Of a DNA stretch of 64,000 bases, positions 1 through 8,278 are shown piece by piece. The notes beneath the pieces are model-generated. The model had not been told where the DNA came from. It saw nothing but the letters and a program-made list of their open reading frames with translations, and made no database searches. The position numbers and the translations under genes were made by a program. Source of the DNA: Haloarcula nitratireducens (GTDB taxonomy: Archaea > Halobacteriota > Halobacteria > Halobacteriales > Haloarculaceae); NCBI RefSeq assembly GCF_019599505.1, contig NZ_RKLT01000004.1:1-64000 (forward strand), read 5' to 3'. Position 1 is the stretch's first letter. The number at the start of each line of letters is the position of its first letter.

Positions 1-139
1 CCCATCCAATCTGGCTGCTGATGGTGCAGGCAGTTTGCCACTCGTTGATGGTGGCGTCGAGCAGTTGCTTCTGCTCGTCGGAGAGGATAGGGCGGGTGAT
101 TGCGGTGCGTCTCAGGTAGTCGTCCGCTACGTCTTTCAA
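1..139 (-). CDS. tnpB: RNA-guided endonuclease TnpB (IS200/IS605 family), N-terminal fragment
   Basis: Only the first 46 or so codons lie in the window; the gene continues past base 1. Read from a TTG at 139, the protein begins MKDVADDYLRRTAITR and continues with an LSDEQKQLLDATINEWQ-type helix and a CTISSQIGW stretch. This is the usual N-terminus of haloarchaeal TnpB (OrfB) proteins encoded by IS200/IS605 and IS1341-type elements, which are RNA-guided DNA nucleases. No TnpA gene is seen upstream, so this could be a tnpB-only element or the second gene of a pair whose tnpA lies elsewhere. The reading frame stays open upstream of the TTG, so the exact start is uncertain. Whether the gene is intact cannot be judged from this window. 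Confidence 0.72.
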   Translation of the reverse strand, partial: MKDVADDYLRRTAITRPILSDEQKQLLDATINEWQTACTISSQIGW

Positions 140-194
140 TAGAAGGATATGGTACTTAATAGCTCGTGGTTGGTGGCAGCGGGTGTCGGCTTCC

Positions 195-218
195 TCCCCG
201 CCCACGGTGGGGCGGGGA
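195..218. repeat. GC-rich hairpin upstream of tnpB, possible element end
   Basis: A 9-bp perfect stem (TCCCCGCCC pairing with GGGCGGGGA) encloses a 6-nt loop, about 56 bp upstream of the tnpB start. IS200/IS605 elements carry subterminal hairpins at their ends, recognised as single strands. A hairpin this close to the 5' side of tnpB could mark the left end of the element. The element boundary itself was not identified. Confidence 0.45.
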
Positions 219-350
219 ATCCGCCTCGCTACCTAGTTTGAAAGCGTCCACCGCCGCGGCGGACCCCGCTAGTTCGTCGTCCTCGACCCGGCGAGTGACA
301 GCGATTTCTCGGAGTGCTGCCGCACCCATACTGATCCTCGTACGAGTCGT

Positions 351-548
351 TCAGCCGCCCCACTCGCTGCCGACGTCGTCGGCTATCTGTTCGCGCCACG
401 ATTCGAAGCGCGCCTCGCAGGGCGGGCTGTCCTCGATGTGGTCGACGAATCCGGCACCGCCGTCGGTCAGCCCCGCGCCGCAGAACGGGCAGAAGTCCGG
501 GTTCTCCCAGTCCGGCGAGTCTCGCTGTGGGTGATCGTGTGAAGTCAC
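351..548 (-). CDS. Small zinc-finger protein (DUF7501-like), 65 aa
   Basis: This short protein carries a CPFCG knuckle near residue 20 and a further Cys in the segment DSPPCEARFESW, followed by an acidic tail ending in GSEWGG. It resembles a family of small conserved haloarchaeal zinc-binding proteins (DUF7501, recalled rather than searched). The GTG at 548 is preferred over an in-frame TTG at 575. An AT-rich TATA-like element (GAGTATTTGCC on the coding strand, near 572-582) lies about 27 bp before the GTG, as expected for a leaderless haloarchaeal transcript. It stands alone between the tnpB fragment and a DUF2267 gene. Its role is unknown; nucleic-acid or protein binding is a guess from the zinc knuckle. 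Confidence 0.6.
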   Translation of the reverse strand: MTSHDHPQRDSPDWENPDFCPFCGAGLTDGGAGFVDHIEDSPPCEARFESWREQIADDVGSEWGG

Positions 549-782
549 ACGTGTGGTGTTGACGCCGCCGGGCAAATACTCTTTCGCGCTCGCCGCTCAC
601 TCCCCGGGGTCGCCGAGAGCCGGGTGGGCGGACGCGTCCAGGGAACTACGTGCCGCCCGGCTCTCGGACGACGCGCACGTCGCTGCCCACCTGAACCTAT
701 GCCCGTCGAGCGACGCGGGACGGGGGGGACGTTGTAAGCGGGGCGCTACAACGGTTATGTGGCTCCACGACCTATTCGGAGT

Positions 783-1157
783 ATGCAGTACGACCAGTTG
801 CTCGACCGCCTCCAAGCGCGGACCGATCTCCCGAGACGGAACGCGGAGCGGCTCCTCCGCGTCACGCTCCGAACGCTGGCCGAGCGGATCGGCGAGGACG
901 AGGCGGACCAGCTCGCCGCGGAGCTGCCGAGCGAGCTCGCCGACGAACTCCGCCGCGGCAAGGGCGAGCGGTTCTCCGCCGAGGAGTTCGTCGAGCGGGT
1001 CGGGGAATCCCTGGGGACGGATCCCGCGGCGACGCAGGCCCACGCCCGCGCCGTCTTCTCGCTCCTCCGCGAGGCCGTAAGCGCCGGCGAGATCGAGGAC
1101 GTCCGCGGCCGCTTGCCCGACTCCTTCGACCGGTTCTTCGAACCGCCCGAGGGATGA
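783..1157 (+). CDS. DUF2267 domain protein
   Basis: The 124-aa protein starts MQYDQLLDRLQARTDL and has the DUF2267 pattern: a helical bundle with repeated 'A..LLR.TLRTLAERI', 'LAAELPSELADELR' and 'HARAVFSLLREAVSAGEIEDVRGRLP' blocks. The last block ends in a DSFDRFFEPPEG tail. DUF2267 proteins are widespread, soluble and functionally undefined, and often sit next to stress or CBS proteins. Here a CBS-pair gene is convergent 17 bp downstream. The ATG at 783 is chosen over an earlier in-frame start at 759 because homologs begin at this point and the bases just upstream look like promoter (TTATGTGG near 753). Confidence 0.85.
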   Translation: MQYDQLLDRLQARTDLPRRNAERLLRVTLRTLAERIGEDEADQLAAELPSELADELRRGKGERFSAEEFVERVGESLGTDPAATQAHARAVFSLLREAVSAGEIEDVRGRLPDSFDRFFEPPEG

Positions 1158-1174
1158 CTGGTCGCCGTCGTGGC

Positions 1175-1597
1175 TCAGTACGGCGGCGATTCGGCCTCGA
1201 TGACGCCCACGAGGTTATCGAGCTCGTCGGTGAGCAAGACGAGGACGTCGTCCAGCGTGACGATCCCCGCGACGGTGCCGTCGTCGTCCACCACCGGCAT
1301 CCGCCGGACCGCGTGTTCGTACATCTTCGCCGTCGCCTCGAGGATCCCCGCCTCGGTGTCGACGGTGGTCGGCGTCTCCGTCATCACGTCTTCGGCGGTT
1401 ACCTCCGTCGGGTCGCGCCTGGGCTCTAACACCTGGAGCGTGAGGTCGCGGTCGGTGACGATACCCACCGGGCGGTCGTCGTCCTCGATGACGACGCTCC
1501 CGACCGCCTCCTCTTTCATTATCGTCGCGAGGTTGCCCGCGGACTGCTCTCTGTGCGCTGTCTTGACGCTCGTTCGCGCCACGTCGCGTATCGGCAT
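1175..1597 (-). CDS. CBS-pair protein
   Basis: This 140-aa protein consists almost entirely of two CBS motifs forming one Bateman module. The first (residues 5-60) includes the GNLATIMKEEAVGSVVIEDD and RPVGIVTDRDLTLQVL segments. The second (residues 68-130) contains AEDVMTETPTTVDTEAGILEA and DGTVAGIVTLDDVLVLL. Stand-alone Bateman proteins of this type usually bind adenosine nucleotides (AMP, ATP, SAM) and act as energy or ionic-strength sensors. No partner domain is fused, so the effector is unknown. It converges with the DUF2267 gene. The ATG at 1597 gives the expected MPIRDVARTSV start. Confidence 0.9.
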   Translation of the reverse strand: MPIRDVARTSVKTAHREQSAGNLATIMKEEAVGSVVIEDDDRPVGIVTDRDLTLQVLEPRRDPTEVTAEDVMTETPTTVDTEAGILEATAKMYEHAVRRMPVVDDDGTVAGIVTLDDVLVLLTDELDNLVGVIEAESPPY

Positions 1598-2056
1598 CGT
1601 TCTCCGGTCGGATTATCGGGGGCCGGCGTACAATAGTATACGCACACCGGTCGACGTTTCGACGGCAATACCGCTCGCGAGAGTATCTCCCCCGCGCCGG
1701 CTCGACGTTCGACGGTATCCGTGGTTCGGACCACCGCCGCGTCCGCTCTGCGGCGCCCGAACGTATCGATCCGCAAGGGTCGCTTAGGGGACACAGCGGC
1801 ATACGCGACGGGCCGACGGCGCGAACGCGCTCGGAAGTAGCCCCCGCTTTTCTCCGATAAGACGCCAATACCGGCGATGTTATAACAGGGGTACCTATGT
1901 TACTGAACCGGTAACCGCGACGCCGTGACGAGCGCCGTCGTAGCTCATCGACGCGTCCGAACGGGGCGGAGACACCGTCGAGACCGCTTCACTCACCGGT
2001 AGTCAGCCGCTTCCGGCGCTGGATCGTCGACCGATACGGAGCGAGCGCTACGGCCC
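1598..2056. other. Intergenic stretch without a gene
   Basis: These 459 bp lie between the CBS gene start and the remains of a membrane-protein gene. A TATA-like GATGTTATAACAGG lies at about 1876-1889 and a partly symmetrical GGTTACTG/CAGTAACC-like segment around 1897-1914. No convincing reading frame or RNA gene was seen. Confidence 0.5.
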
Positions 2057-2426
2057 TCACTCGTAGGTGAGTCGCTGAAGGCTGTAGCGGTACGTCCGCG
2101 GGTCCCGTTTCACGACGAGCGTGTAGCCGTCACCGGACCGCTCGAGCCTGTCGAAATGCCGGCCCAAGTTCCCCGGGTTCAGCGATCCATCAGTCGACGC
2201 GCGTCGTCGCCGGTCCGGAGCAACACCGGAAGCAGACTCGTCACCGGGATGGGGACCGCTTCGGTCATTCACCACGCGGCTATCCAGAGCGTGCTCGCCA
2301 GCACGGCGTTGGCCCCCCGGCGAGAGGCCGACCGGGGAGACGACGTACCGCACGAGGGCGAACGCGACCGTCGAGGACCAGCCCGACTCGTTAGAGGGTC
2401 GCGTACTGCGTGTCGCGTTCGTTCAT
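2057..2426 (-). pseudogene. Decayed haloarchaeal membrane protein gene
   Basis: The coding potential is spread over all three minus frames. It starts at ATG 2426 with MNERDTQYATL and meets a stop. It resumes in a second frame as a hydrophobic stretch (TVAFALVRYVVSPVGL) and shifts to a third with ANAVLASTLWIAAW followed by a stop. A later segment reads MTEAVPIPVTSLLPVLLRTG then DDARRLMDR and stops. The C-terminal part, NLGRHFDRLERSGDGYTLVV then KRDPRTYRYSLQRLTYE, lies in yet another frame. The order makes sense as one two-TM protein with a charged C-terminal domain, broken by several frameshifts and stops. A TATA-like element (GTTTTAGTAT, around 2450-2458) is preserved 25-31 bp before the ATG. 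Sequencing error cannot explain this many lesions easily. Confidence 0.55.
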
Positions 2427-2590
2427 GTTCCACCTGTTAACCGGTGGGATACTAAAACGCTACAGGTCGGTTCCGAACCGCGACCGTCGCCGTCGATCGG
2501 CGGGTCGTTCGGGACGTGCCGGTTCGCGACTCGATAGGTCGTCACACGGTATTATGTAGCTGGCCCGACCAGTTTCGAGCGGGATTCCCA

Positions 2591-3340
2591 ATGATCGACA
2601 GACTCGCGGACCAGACGGCACTGATCACAGGTGCGGCATCGGGTATCGGGCGGGCGATAGCGATCCGGTTCGCCGAGGAGGGGGCAAACGTCGTCGTCGC
2701 GGACATACGCGAGGAGCCGCGCGAGGGCGGACGGCCGACACACGAGGTCGTCGCGGACGCCGAGTTCGTCGAGACCGACGTCTCCGACGTCGACGCGATG
2801 CGCGACGCCGTCGAGGAGACGGTGTCGGCGTTCGGCGGCCTCGACGTGCTGGTGAACAACGCCGGGATATTCCCCGGCAGCCGTCCGATAGAGGCGGTCG
2901 AGGAGGCGGAGTACGACCGCGTCATGGACGTCAACCTCAAGAGCGCCTACTTCGGGAGCAAGTTCGCGGCGGGCGAGATGCGCGAACAGGGCGAGGGCGG
3001 TGCCATCGTCAACATCTCCTCCATCGCGGGACTGGTCGGCTACGACGACGCCGCGTCCTACTGCGCCTCGAAGGGCGCGGTCGCGAACCTCAGCAGGGAA
3101 CTGGCGCTCGAACTCGGCCCGGACGACATCCGCGTCAACGCGATCAACCCCGGCGTCGTCGAGACGGCGATGACCACCCAGGACACGCCGGCCGCCGGCA
3201 CGATGGACGAACAGATTCCCCTGCACCGAGACGGCCAACCCGAGGACATCGCCGGGGCCGCGCTGTTCCTCGCGAGCGACGACGCGGCGTACGTCACCGG
3301 TCACAACCTCGTCGTCGACGGGGGTTACACCGCGAAGTGA
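2591..3340 (+). CDS. SDR-family NAD(P)-dependent oxidoreductase
   Basis: This 249-aa classical short-chain dehydrogenase has a Rossmann TGAASGIG motif at residues 14-21, an acidic VVVADIR end of beta-2 (favouring NAD+), the NNAG motif and the catalytic Ser in VNISSIAG. The Tyr/Lys pair lies in SYCASKGAV, and the C-terminus reads YVTGHNLVVDGGYTAK. The closest general group is glucose-1-dehydrogenase / 3-oxoacyl-ACP reductase-like enzymes; the substrate cannot be read from sequence. The ATG at 2591 is preferred over an upstream GTG in the same frame because homologs start here. A TATA-like TATTATG (about 2550) lies some 40 bp before it. The gene is monocistronic and followed at 50 bp by a cupredoxin gene on the same strand. 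Confidence 0.9.
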   Translation: MIDRLADQTALITGAASGIGRAIAIRFAEEGANVVVADIREEPREGGRPTHEVVADAEFVETDVSDVDAMRDAVEETVSAFGGLDVLVNNAGIFPGSRPIEAVEEAEYDRVMDVNLKSAYFGSKFAAGEMREQGEGGAIVNISSIAGLVGYDDAASYCASKGAVANLSRELALELGPDDIRVNAINPGVVETAMTTQDTPAAGTMDEQIPLHRDGQPEDIAGAALFLASDDAAYVTGHNLVVDGGYTAK

Positions 3341-3389
3341 CCCCGACACCCACGCGAACTGCTTTGTGGGTCGAAACCGAATTCGGCGT

Positions 3390-4001
3390 ATGGGCGACCA
3401 GAGTTTCCAGTCCGAGGTATCGCGGAGAGAGTTCTTCCGGGTCGCGGCGGGAGCGACCGGCGTCGCGGCGGCCGCAGACCGAGCCGCGGCGCAGGAGGGC
3501 GACGGGGACGGCGGCGAGACCGTCACCATCGACATGACCGACGACTTGGTGTTCGACCCCGACGAGCAGACCATCGCGCCGGGGACGACCGTCGTCTGGG
3601 AGAACGTCGGAGGAATCGGTCACTCGGTGACGGCCTACGAGGACGAGATCCCGGAGGAGGCCGAGTACTTCGCCTCGGGCGGACTGGAGAGCGAACAGGC
3701 CGCTCGGCAGGCGTATCCCAGCGAGGGCGACGTCGCGGGCGGCGAGAGCTACGAACACACCTTCGACGTCGAGGGCGAGTACGGCTACTTCTGTATCCCG
3801 CACGAGGGCGCGGGGATGGTCGCCTCGCTGACGGTGACGACGGAACCGCAAGGCGGTGGCGACGGCGGCGTCCAGGAGGGGCTCCCGAGCGTTCCGGAAA
3901 GCGCGATCACCGTCGGCGTGGGTGCCGCCGCCACGATCTTCGCCGTCTTCGTCCTCGCGTACGTCTTCACGAAGTACGGCGGGGACTACGGGGAAGAGTG
4001 A
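3390..4001 (+). CDS. Tat-exported, membrane-anchored cupredoxin (halocyanin-like)
   Basis: The 203-aa protein begins with a twin-arginine signal (SRREFFRVAAGATGVAAAA, residues 11-29). It continues with a plastocyanin-type domain (about residues 45-155) and ends with one membrane helix (AITVGVGAAATIFAVFVLAYVF) before a short charged tail. Type-1 copper ligands are visible: His in GIGHSVTAY, then Cys, His and Met in YFCIPHEGAGM. It should be a blue-copper electron carrier held on the outer face of the cell membrane. Unlike the halocyanin at 15608 it has no lipobox and relies on the C-terminal anchor. No respiratory genes are adjacent, so its redox partner is unknown. Confidence 0.88.
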   Translation: MGDQSFQSEVSRREFFRVAAGATGVAAAADRAAAQEGDGDGGETVTIDMTDDLVFDPDEQTIAPGTTVVWENVGGIGHSVTAYEDEIPEEAEYFASGGLESEQAARQAYPSEGDVAGGESYEHTFDVEGEYGYFCIPHEGAGMVASLTVTTEPQGGGDGGVQEGLPSVPESAITVGVGAAATIFAVFVLAYVFTKYGGDYGEE

Positions 4002-4072
4002 GCCGCGTGGCGAAAAAAGTGACAATTCGATAATGCGAGCGTATTTGCGACCCGGCGACGAACAATTGCTCG

Positions 4073-4492
4073 ATGGGTCACTACGACACTATTCTCGTCC
4101 CGACGGACGGGAGCGAACGCGCCGAGGACGCTATCGAAGTCGCGTTCCGACTGGCCGAGGAAAACGAGAGCGTCGTCCACACGCTGTTCGTCGTCGACAC
4201 CGGACTCTACGGTGAACCGGCGCTCAGCAGCGTCGAGTTGTTCGTAGACGAATTAGAGGACGAAGGGCGGGACCTGCTGACGGAGTTAGTCGGCCGCGGG
4301 GCCGAACGTGGCATCGACGTCGAACGGGAGGTACGTCACGGCGAACCGGAAACGACCATCGTGGAGTACGCCGACGAGGTCGACGCCGACTTGGTCGTCA
4401 TGGGATATCAGGGACACTCGCACCGGAAGTCGAGGGGGTCGGTCTTAGACGGCGTGCTAGAGCGGACCGACCGACACGTCCTCGTCATCTAA
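4073..4492 (+). CDS. Universal stress protein (UspA family)
   Basis: This is a single-domain 139-aa Usp fold. It starts MGHYDTILVPTDGSERAEDA (beta-1 with the TDGS nucleotide contact) and has an IVEYADEVDADLVVMGYQGH strand near residue 100. The phosphate-binding loop GYQGHSHRKSRGSV is close to the G-2x-G-9x-GS pattern of ATP-binding Usps but two residues shorter. It ends with DRHVLVI. These proteins are cytoplasmic and help cells survive stress, usually as homodimers. The gene stands alone; the ATG at 4073 follows an AT-rich leader. Confidence 0.9.
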   Translation: MGHYDTILVPTDGSERAEDAIEVAFRLAEENESVVHTLFVVDTGLYGEPALSSVELFVDELEDEGRDLLTELVGRGAERGIDVEREVRHGEPETTIVEYADEVDADLVVMGYQGHSHRKSRGSVLDGVLERTDRHVLVI

Positions 4493-4634
4493 GGCGACTG
4501 GCCGAGCGACGCGGTAGTAGTTCGGTCCTTCCGACTGGGAGCGCCTCGCGGCGAACGTCGACGTGACGGTATCGAGTGGCTACGCCGGGATTTCCGGTTA
4601 TAACTACGGGGCCGCCGGGAGAGGACGCCGATGT

Positions 4635-5396
4635 ATGCCAGCGAAACGCTCCTTCGACATCGACACGCCCGCCGGGACAGGGACCGACACGACGCTCGTC
4701 GTCGGCCAGGCACACCCTGGGATGGCCGGAGTAACCGCGGCCGACTACCTCGTTCGGCACCTCGACGCGACGCAGATCGGCCACCTCTCGCCGGCGGAGC
4801 TCCCCGGAATCGCGCCCTTCGAAGAAGGGGTTCCGCGTCACCACAGCCGGTTCTACACGCTCGATTCGACCGATTTGACGGTCCTCGTCGAGGAACTGTT
4901 CATCCCGGTGACGAGCGCTCGACCCTACGCCGACGCGCTCATCGAGTGGATAGACGAGCAGGCCATCGAGGAGGTCGTCGTCTTGCACGGCGTTCCGTTT
5001 CCGCACGGCCCTGACGAGCACGAGGTGTTCCACGTCTCGACGCCGGGATTTCGCGAGACGCGGCTCGCGGACGGGGAGATTCCGCCGCTGAAGGGCGGCT
5101 TCCTCGACGGCGTCGTGGGGGAACTGGTAACGCACAGCCTCGACGAAGCGGGCTCGGAAATCGGCGTGTTCGTCACCCCGACTCATCCGCCGGGACCGGA
5201 CATCGACGCCGCGCTCAAACTCCTCGACGTGCTGACGACAGTGTACGGGTTCGAAATCGACGAGACCGAACTCCGCGAGCTGGGCGAACAGTTCAAGCAG
5301 TACTACGAGCAGTTGGCCAACCGAATGGCCTCGGTGGCGGAGGAATCGGACTCCCTGGGCAGCCACGACTACCCAGAGGACCGTATGTACATGTAA
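4635..5396 (+). CDS. PAC2-family protein (proteasome assembly chaperone-like)
   Basis: The 253-aa protein starts MPAKRSFDIDTP and carries the PAC2 core: TLVVGQAHPGMAGVTAADYL, HLDATQIGHL, a PRHHSRFYTLDSTDLTVLVE segment and the EEVVVLHGVPFPHGP strand. A GVFVTPTHPPGPDIDAALKL segment follows. A C-terminal helix (ELRELGEQFKQYYEQLANRM) is probably coiled. Archaeal PAC2 proteins are ATP-grasp-independent homologs of proteasome assembly chaperones and their client is rarely proven. ATG codons at 4631 and 4635 overlap in different frames; only 4635 opens this frame. A TATA-like GGTTATAAC at about 4597 lies about 35 bp upstream. Confidence 0.85.
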   Translation: MPAKRSFDIDTPAGTGTDTTLVVGQAHPGMAGVTAADYLVRHLDATQIGHLSPAELPGIAPFEEGVPRHHSRFYTLDSTDLTVLVEELFIPVTSARPYADALIEWIDEQAIEEVVVLHGVPFPHGPDEHEVFHVSTPGFRETRLADGEIPPLKGGFLDGVVGELVTHSLDEAGSEIGVFVTPTHPPGPDIDAALKLLDVLTTVYGFEIDETELRELGEQFKQYYEQLANRMASVAEESDSLGSHDYPEDRMYM

Positions 5397-5732
5397 ATAG
5401 CAGTATTTGTACTCTTCTTCCGTAATTTGATTATATAATATAAGCACCTATACTCTTTTTATACGACTTAGTCATAAATGAGGCAGCTATTATAATCAAG
5501 CGTAACGGGACAGATTCGAACGATACGTCGACAAGTCTCGAGGAACTAGCGTTCGCTCGAACGCGACCGACGGTCCGTCGTCTGCGCTCTCGCACGGTGC
5601 GTCGATAACGCGCAGGACATCGCCGCTCTCGTCGCGGTCAACTCGCAGCTCTTCACCACCCTCGGCGCTGTCTGACCGTTCGGTGCGGCATACTGCGTAG
5701 GAGCTCGACACCGCGACGAACAACGGGGCCCT
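5397..5732. other. Intergenic: AT-rich block then GC-rich block, no assured gene
   Basis: Bases 5397-5500 are strongly AT-rich, with TTATATAATATAAG and TTTTTATACG segments that could hold promoters or a transcript end. From 5500 to 5730 the composition returns to GC-rich. A 75-codon minus-strand frame (5496-5723) exists there, but it lacks a recognisable family and a convincing start. Confidence 0.5.
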
Positions 5733-6803
5733 TTACGGTTCGACCACGTCGCCGCTCTCTGCGGCCTCGTGGACGGCGCGGATGATGCGCATGTCCTGCA
5801 GGCCGTGGCGACCGTCGGCGACTATCTCTCCGTCCGTGAGCACCCGGTCGGCGAAGAAGTCGAACTCCTCGCGCATCTCGCGCTGTGAGTCGAAGGCGTC
5901 GTGGGAGACGGTAGTCGAGAGGTCGCCCCGGGAGAGGTGCATCGTGCACTCACCGTGGAACGCCGGACGTAGGTCGATCTGTCCCTCGGTCCCCGTGAGC
6001 TTCAGTTGCGTGTCCTCGTGGGCGTTCTGGCTCGTGGTCGTGACCATCTTCACGTCGTCCTCCAGAACGAGGAGCGACCCCGAGCGCTCGTCGGGGACGT
6101 CGGCGAACGCTTCGTGGTGGGAACTCATCTGTGACTGGACGGCCACGGGGTCCCGGTCCAAGATGAACCGAGCGGTGTTGAGCGAGTAGATGCCCAGGTC
6201 CATCACCGAGGTGCCGTACCCCGAGACGTCCGGATCCAGCCGCCACTGGTCGTGGTCCGGAATCATCTCTAAGAGCGGCTGGGTGTTGTTACCGTACACC
6301 GACACCGGGTCGCCGATGAAACCGTCGGCGACCAGCTCCTTCGCCCGTCGTACGGCCGGGTCGGTGTGCATCCGGTAGGCGATCATCAGCGGGACGTCTC
6401 CACTCTCGGCGACGTCGACCATCTGTTCAGCCCGTTCGACCGTGGATTCCATGGGCTTCTCACAGAGAATCGCCTTGTCGAGGTCGGCCGCGGTCTCGAC
6501 GTACTCGAGGTGGTAAGCGTTCGGCGTGCCGACGTACACCGCGTCGTAGGCGTCGCTCGCCTCGCCAGCGTGGAACTCGTCGTAGCTGATGCCGCGGTCG
6601 ACGTCGCTCTCCTCGGCCAGTCGCTGTGCCTTCTCCGCCGAACTGCTGACGAGCGTCGTCACTTCCCCGAGGTCGGAGTTCTCGATGGCCGGCAGGGCGA
6701 GGTCCATCGTCCACCAGCCCAGTCCTAACAGCGCGTACCGGACGCTGCCCTCGGTCGTCGTCTGCCAGTCGCGTTCGTCGTAGGCGTCGAGCCAGTCTTT
6801 CAT
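5733..6803 (-). CDS. gfo6: Gfo/Idh/MocA dehydrogenase, D-xylose 1-dehydrogenase (Gfo6) type
   Basis: The 356-aa protein has an N-terminal Rossmann motif (YALLGLGWWTMDLALPAIE), the SSSAEKAQRLAEE NADP-side segment and the VGTPNAYHLEYV strand. The family signature CEKPMESTVERAEQMV supplies the active-site Lys. A C-terminal alpha/beta domain contains SVMDLGIYSLNTARFILDRD. The run from DWLDAYDERDW to the end closely follows the NADP-dependent D-xylose 1-dehydrogenases of Haloarcula and Haloferax, which make D-xylono-lactone in the oxidative pentose pathway. A related aldose (such as galactose or glucose) is a possible alternative substrate. No xylonate dehydratase or aldehyde dehydrogenase is next to it. 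A TTTTACT promoter element (about 6828) precedes the ATG at 6803 by about 25 bp. Confidence 0.72.
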   Translation of the reverse strand: MKDWLDAYDERDWQTTTEGSVRYALLGLGWWTMDLALPAIENSDLGEVTTLVSSSAEKAQRLAEESDVDRGISYDEFHAGEASDAYDAVYVGTPNAYHLEYVETAADLDKAILCEKPMESTVERAEQMVDVAESGDVPLMIAYRMHTDPAVRRAKELVADGFIGDPVSVYGNNTQPLLEMIPDHDQWRLDPDVSGYGTSVMDLGIYSLNTARFILDRDPVAVQSQMSSHHEAFADVPDERSGSLLVLEDDVKMVTTTSQNAHEDTQLKLTGTEGQIDLRPAFHGECTMHLSRGDLSTTVSHDAFDSQREMREEFDFFADRVLTDGEIVADGRHGLQDMRIIRAVHEAAESGDVVEP

Positions 6804-7404
6804 CGCTACTGGCTACCGGTGACGGGGAGTAAAAGCTTCGGCGAGCGTCTGTGTACTCGTCTCGATACGACTCGTAAATAGCGTACGAGGATGCGAGTGA
6901 ATATCGTCTTCTATACGCTATTCGCGTATCGGTATTCGAATGTATACTGCAATACTCCCAATACGAGTGTATAATTCGAAATGCGATTCTAGTAGTCGCC
7001 TCATATATATATATATTGGGGATTGTAGCAACTATCTCGGGCGTTGCGTCGCGTGTTCGAATAGAGATAAGGATAAAAATGGAAGTTCGTTCGTGAGAGC
7101 GTTGACATCGGCCGGTCGGCTGGCTGATGGTCGCCGGCGCTCTCCGGACACGACCGAAATTACTTCTTGGAGTTGGGTTCGTTCGTTACTTTCGAGGCCA
7201 CACGTTCTGCTTGTACCTGTCAGTGCTCGCTGGCCGACTCCACATCGGCTTTTTTCTCTCTCCGGTGCGAAGGTGAGAGCGAAACCGGACAACGGGCCGA
7301 AGCGGCCGGTCGCCGAGGTCGGGTATATAAAATCTTGCGGCCGAACACCGGAAGACCCCGAGATATGTAAAAGACTTATTGTTGTTACCGGCTAGCATAC
7401 TAGT
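6804..7404. other. AT-rich intergenic region between divergent genes
   Basis: This 601-bp divergent region separates gfo6 (minus) from a DUF7260-type gene (plus). Bases 6850-7080 are AT-rich, with an (AT)n run near 7003-7016 and repeated ATTCGAA / GTATAC-like words. The 9-mer AATAGCGTA occurs at 6877-6885 and inverted at 6914-6922. TTATTGTTG near 7377 probably serves the downstream gene as a TATA element. No reading frame here resembles a known protein. Confidence 0.5.
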
Positions 7405-8139
7405 ATGGCCGCTGTCTCCGACCCTGACGACTCCCTGCTGTTCGTCGATTCGTTGCGGGAGTACGTCCTCGAACCCCTGATTGCCGCTGAATCGTTGGCC
7501 GCGCGCGAGCACACCGAGTTGACTGCCGAACGAGACGCGTTCGAAGCGCTCCGCGAACGAGTGGAAGCTATCGAACCCGTACAGACCGTGACGACCCAGT
7601 CGCCGTCGTGGTCGACGTCGTCGTCCGGGTCGACCGCGTGCGCCGACGTCCGTACCGCGTACCGAGAGACCGTCGTGGCCGTCGACCACTACGACGAGGT
7701 GTACGACGAGCCGCTCCTCCAGAACGTCACGGCCGAGCTCAGCCCCGACATCGGCGGCGCGCTCGACCCGGGAAGCGGCGTCCAGTTCTCCCCGCAGGTG
7801 AAACGGCTGGTACTCGCGAGCGTCGAGGACTGCGTCGAGCGACGGACGGCGCTCTGTGAGGTCGTCGAACGCGAACTTGACGCGCTGGCCGACCAGAAGC
7901 GAGCCCTAATCGACCTCCTCGACGAACTCGACGGCTGTACGATTCCCGAGTGGTACGGCGAGTCCTTCGACGAGGAACTGACCGCGGTGATGTCGGCGCG
8001 ACAGCGACACCTCCAGCACGGCTTACAGCAGTTCGAGGGGACCGAGTTCTGTTCGTACCTCTACGGCGACGAAGGGTGGACGCATCCGGTGTTGACCGCC
8101 GTCGCCCGCCTCCGCGAAGCGGTCGTGACCGACGAGTGA
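7405..8139 (+). CDS. DUF7260-like haloarchaeal protein
   Basis: This 244-aa soluble, largely helical protein has an N-terminal helix (VDSLREYVLEPLIAAESLAA), a variable SPSWSTSSSGST linker near residue 70, and a conserved core beginning at VRTAYRETVVAVDHYDEVYD. Next come LLQNVTAELSPDIGGAL and FSPQVKRLVLASVEDCVERR, and a C-terminal part ending EFCSYLYGDEGWTHPVLTAV. This pattern matches the family I recall as DUF7260, found only in haloarchaea and without a known role. No membrane helix or catalytic motif is visible. The ATG at 7405 sits about 27 bp after a TATA-like ACTTATTG, so the transcript is probably leaderless. T-rich runs follow the stop codon. Confidence 0.75.
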   Translation: MAAVSDPDDSLLFVDSLREYVLEPLIAAESLAAREHTELTAERDAFEALRERVEAIEPVQTVTTQSPSWSTSSSGSTACADVRTAYRETVVAVDHYDEVYDEPLLQNVTAELSPDIGGALDPGSGVQFSPQVKRLVLASVEDCVERRTALCEVVERELDALADQKRALIDLLDELDGCTIPEWYGESFDEELTAVMSARQRHLQHGLQQFEGTEFCSYLYGDEGWTHPVLTAVARLREAVVTDE

Positions 8140-8154
8140 GCGCGTAGCGAGCGG

Positions 8155-8172
8155 TATTTTTCGGTTTTTCGG
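8155..8172 (+). terminator. Oligo-T terminator after the DUF7260-like gene
   Basis: Two T5 runs (TATTTTTCGGTTTTTCGG) begin 16 bp after the stop codon at 8139. Archaeal RNA polymerase terminates at such oligo-T tracts. The next gene has its own TATA element, which fits a transcript end here. Confidence 0.6.
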
Positions 8173-8278
8173 AGACTGCATCGCGGATCCGTTTCCTCGC
8201 GGGCGATTCGATCGCGACATAGTGTCATTCGGCAAAGAAATATATACCATAATTAAAAACTGTATTGCAGAACGGTCC

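Noticed and set aside
5496..5723. 75-codon minus-strand frame after gfo6
   Set aside because: No recognised family and no start or promoter signal; it may be only GC-rich open sequence, so it was left as noncoding.
7032..7292. 86-codon minus-strand frame in the gfo6/DUF7260 gap
   Set aside because: Low-complexity Arg/Ser composition unlike haloarchaeal acidic proteins; no family likeness.
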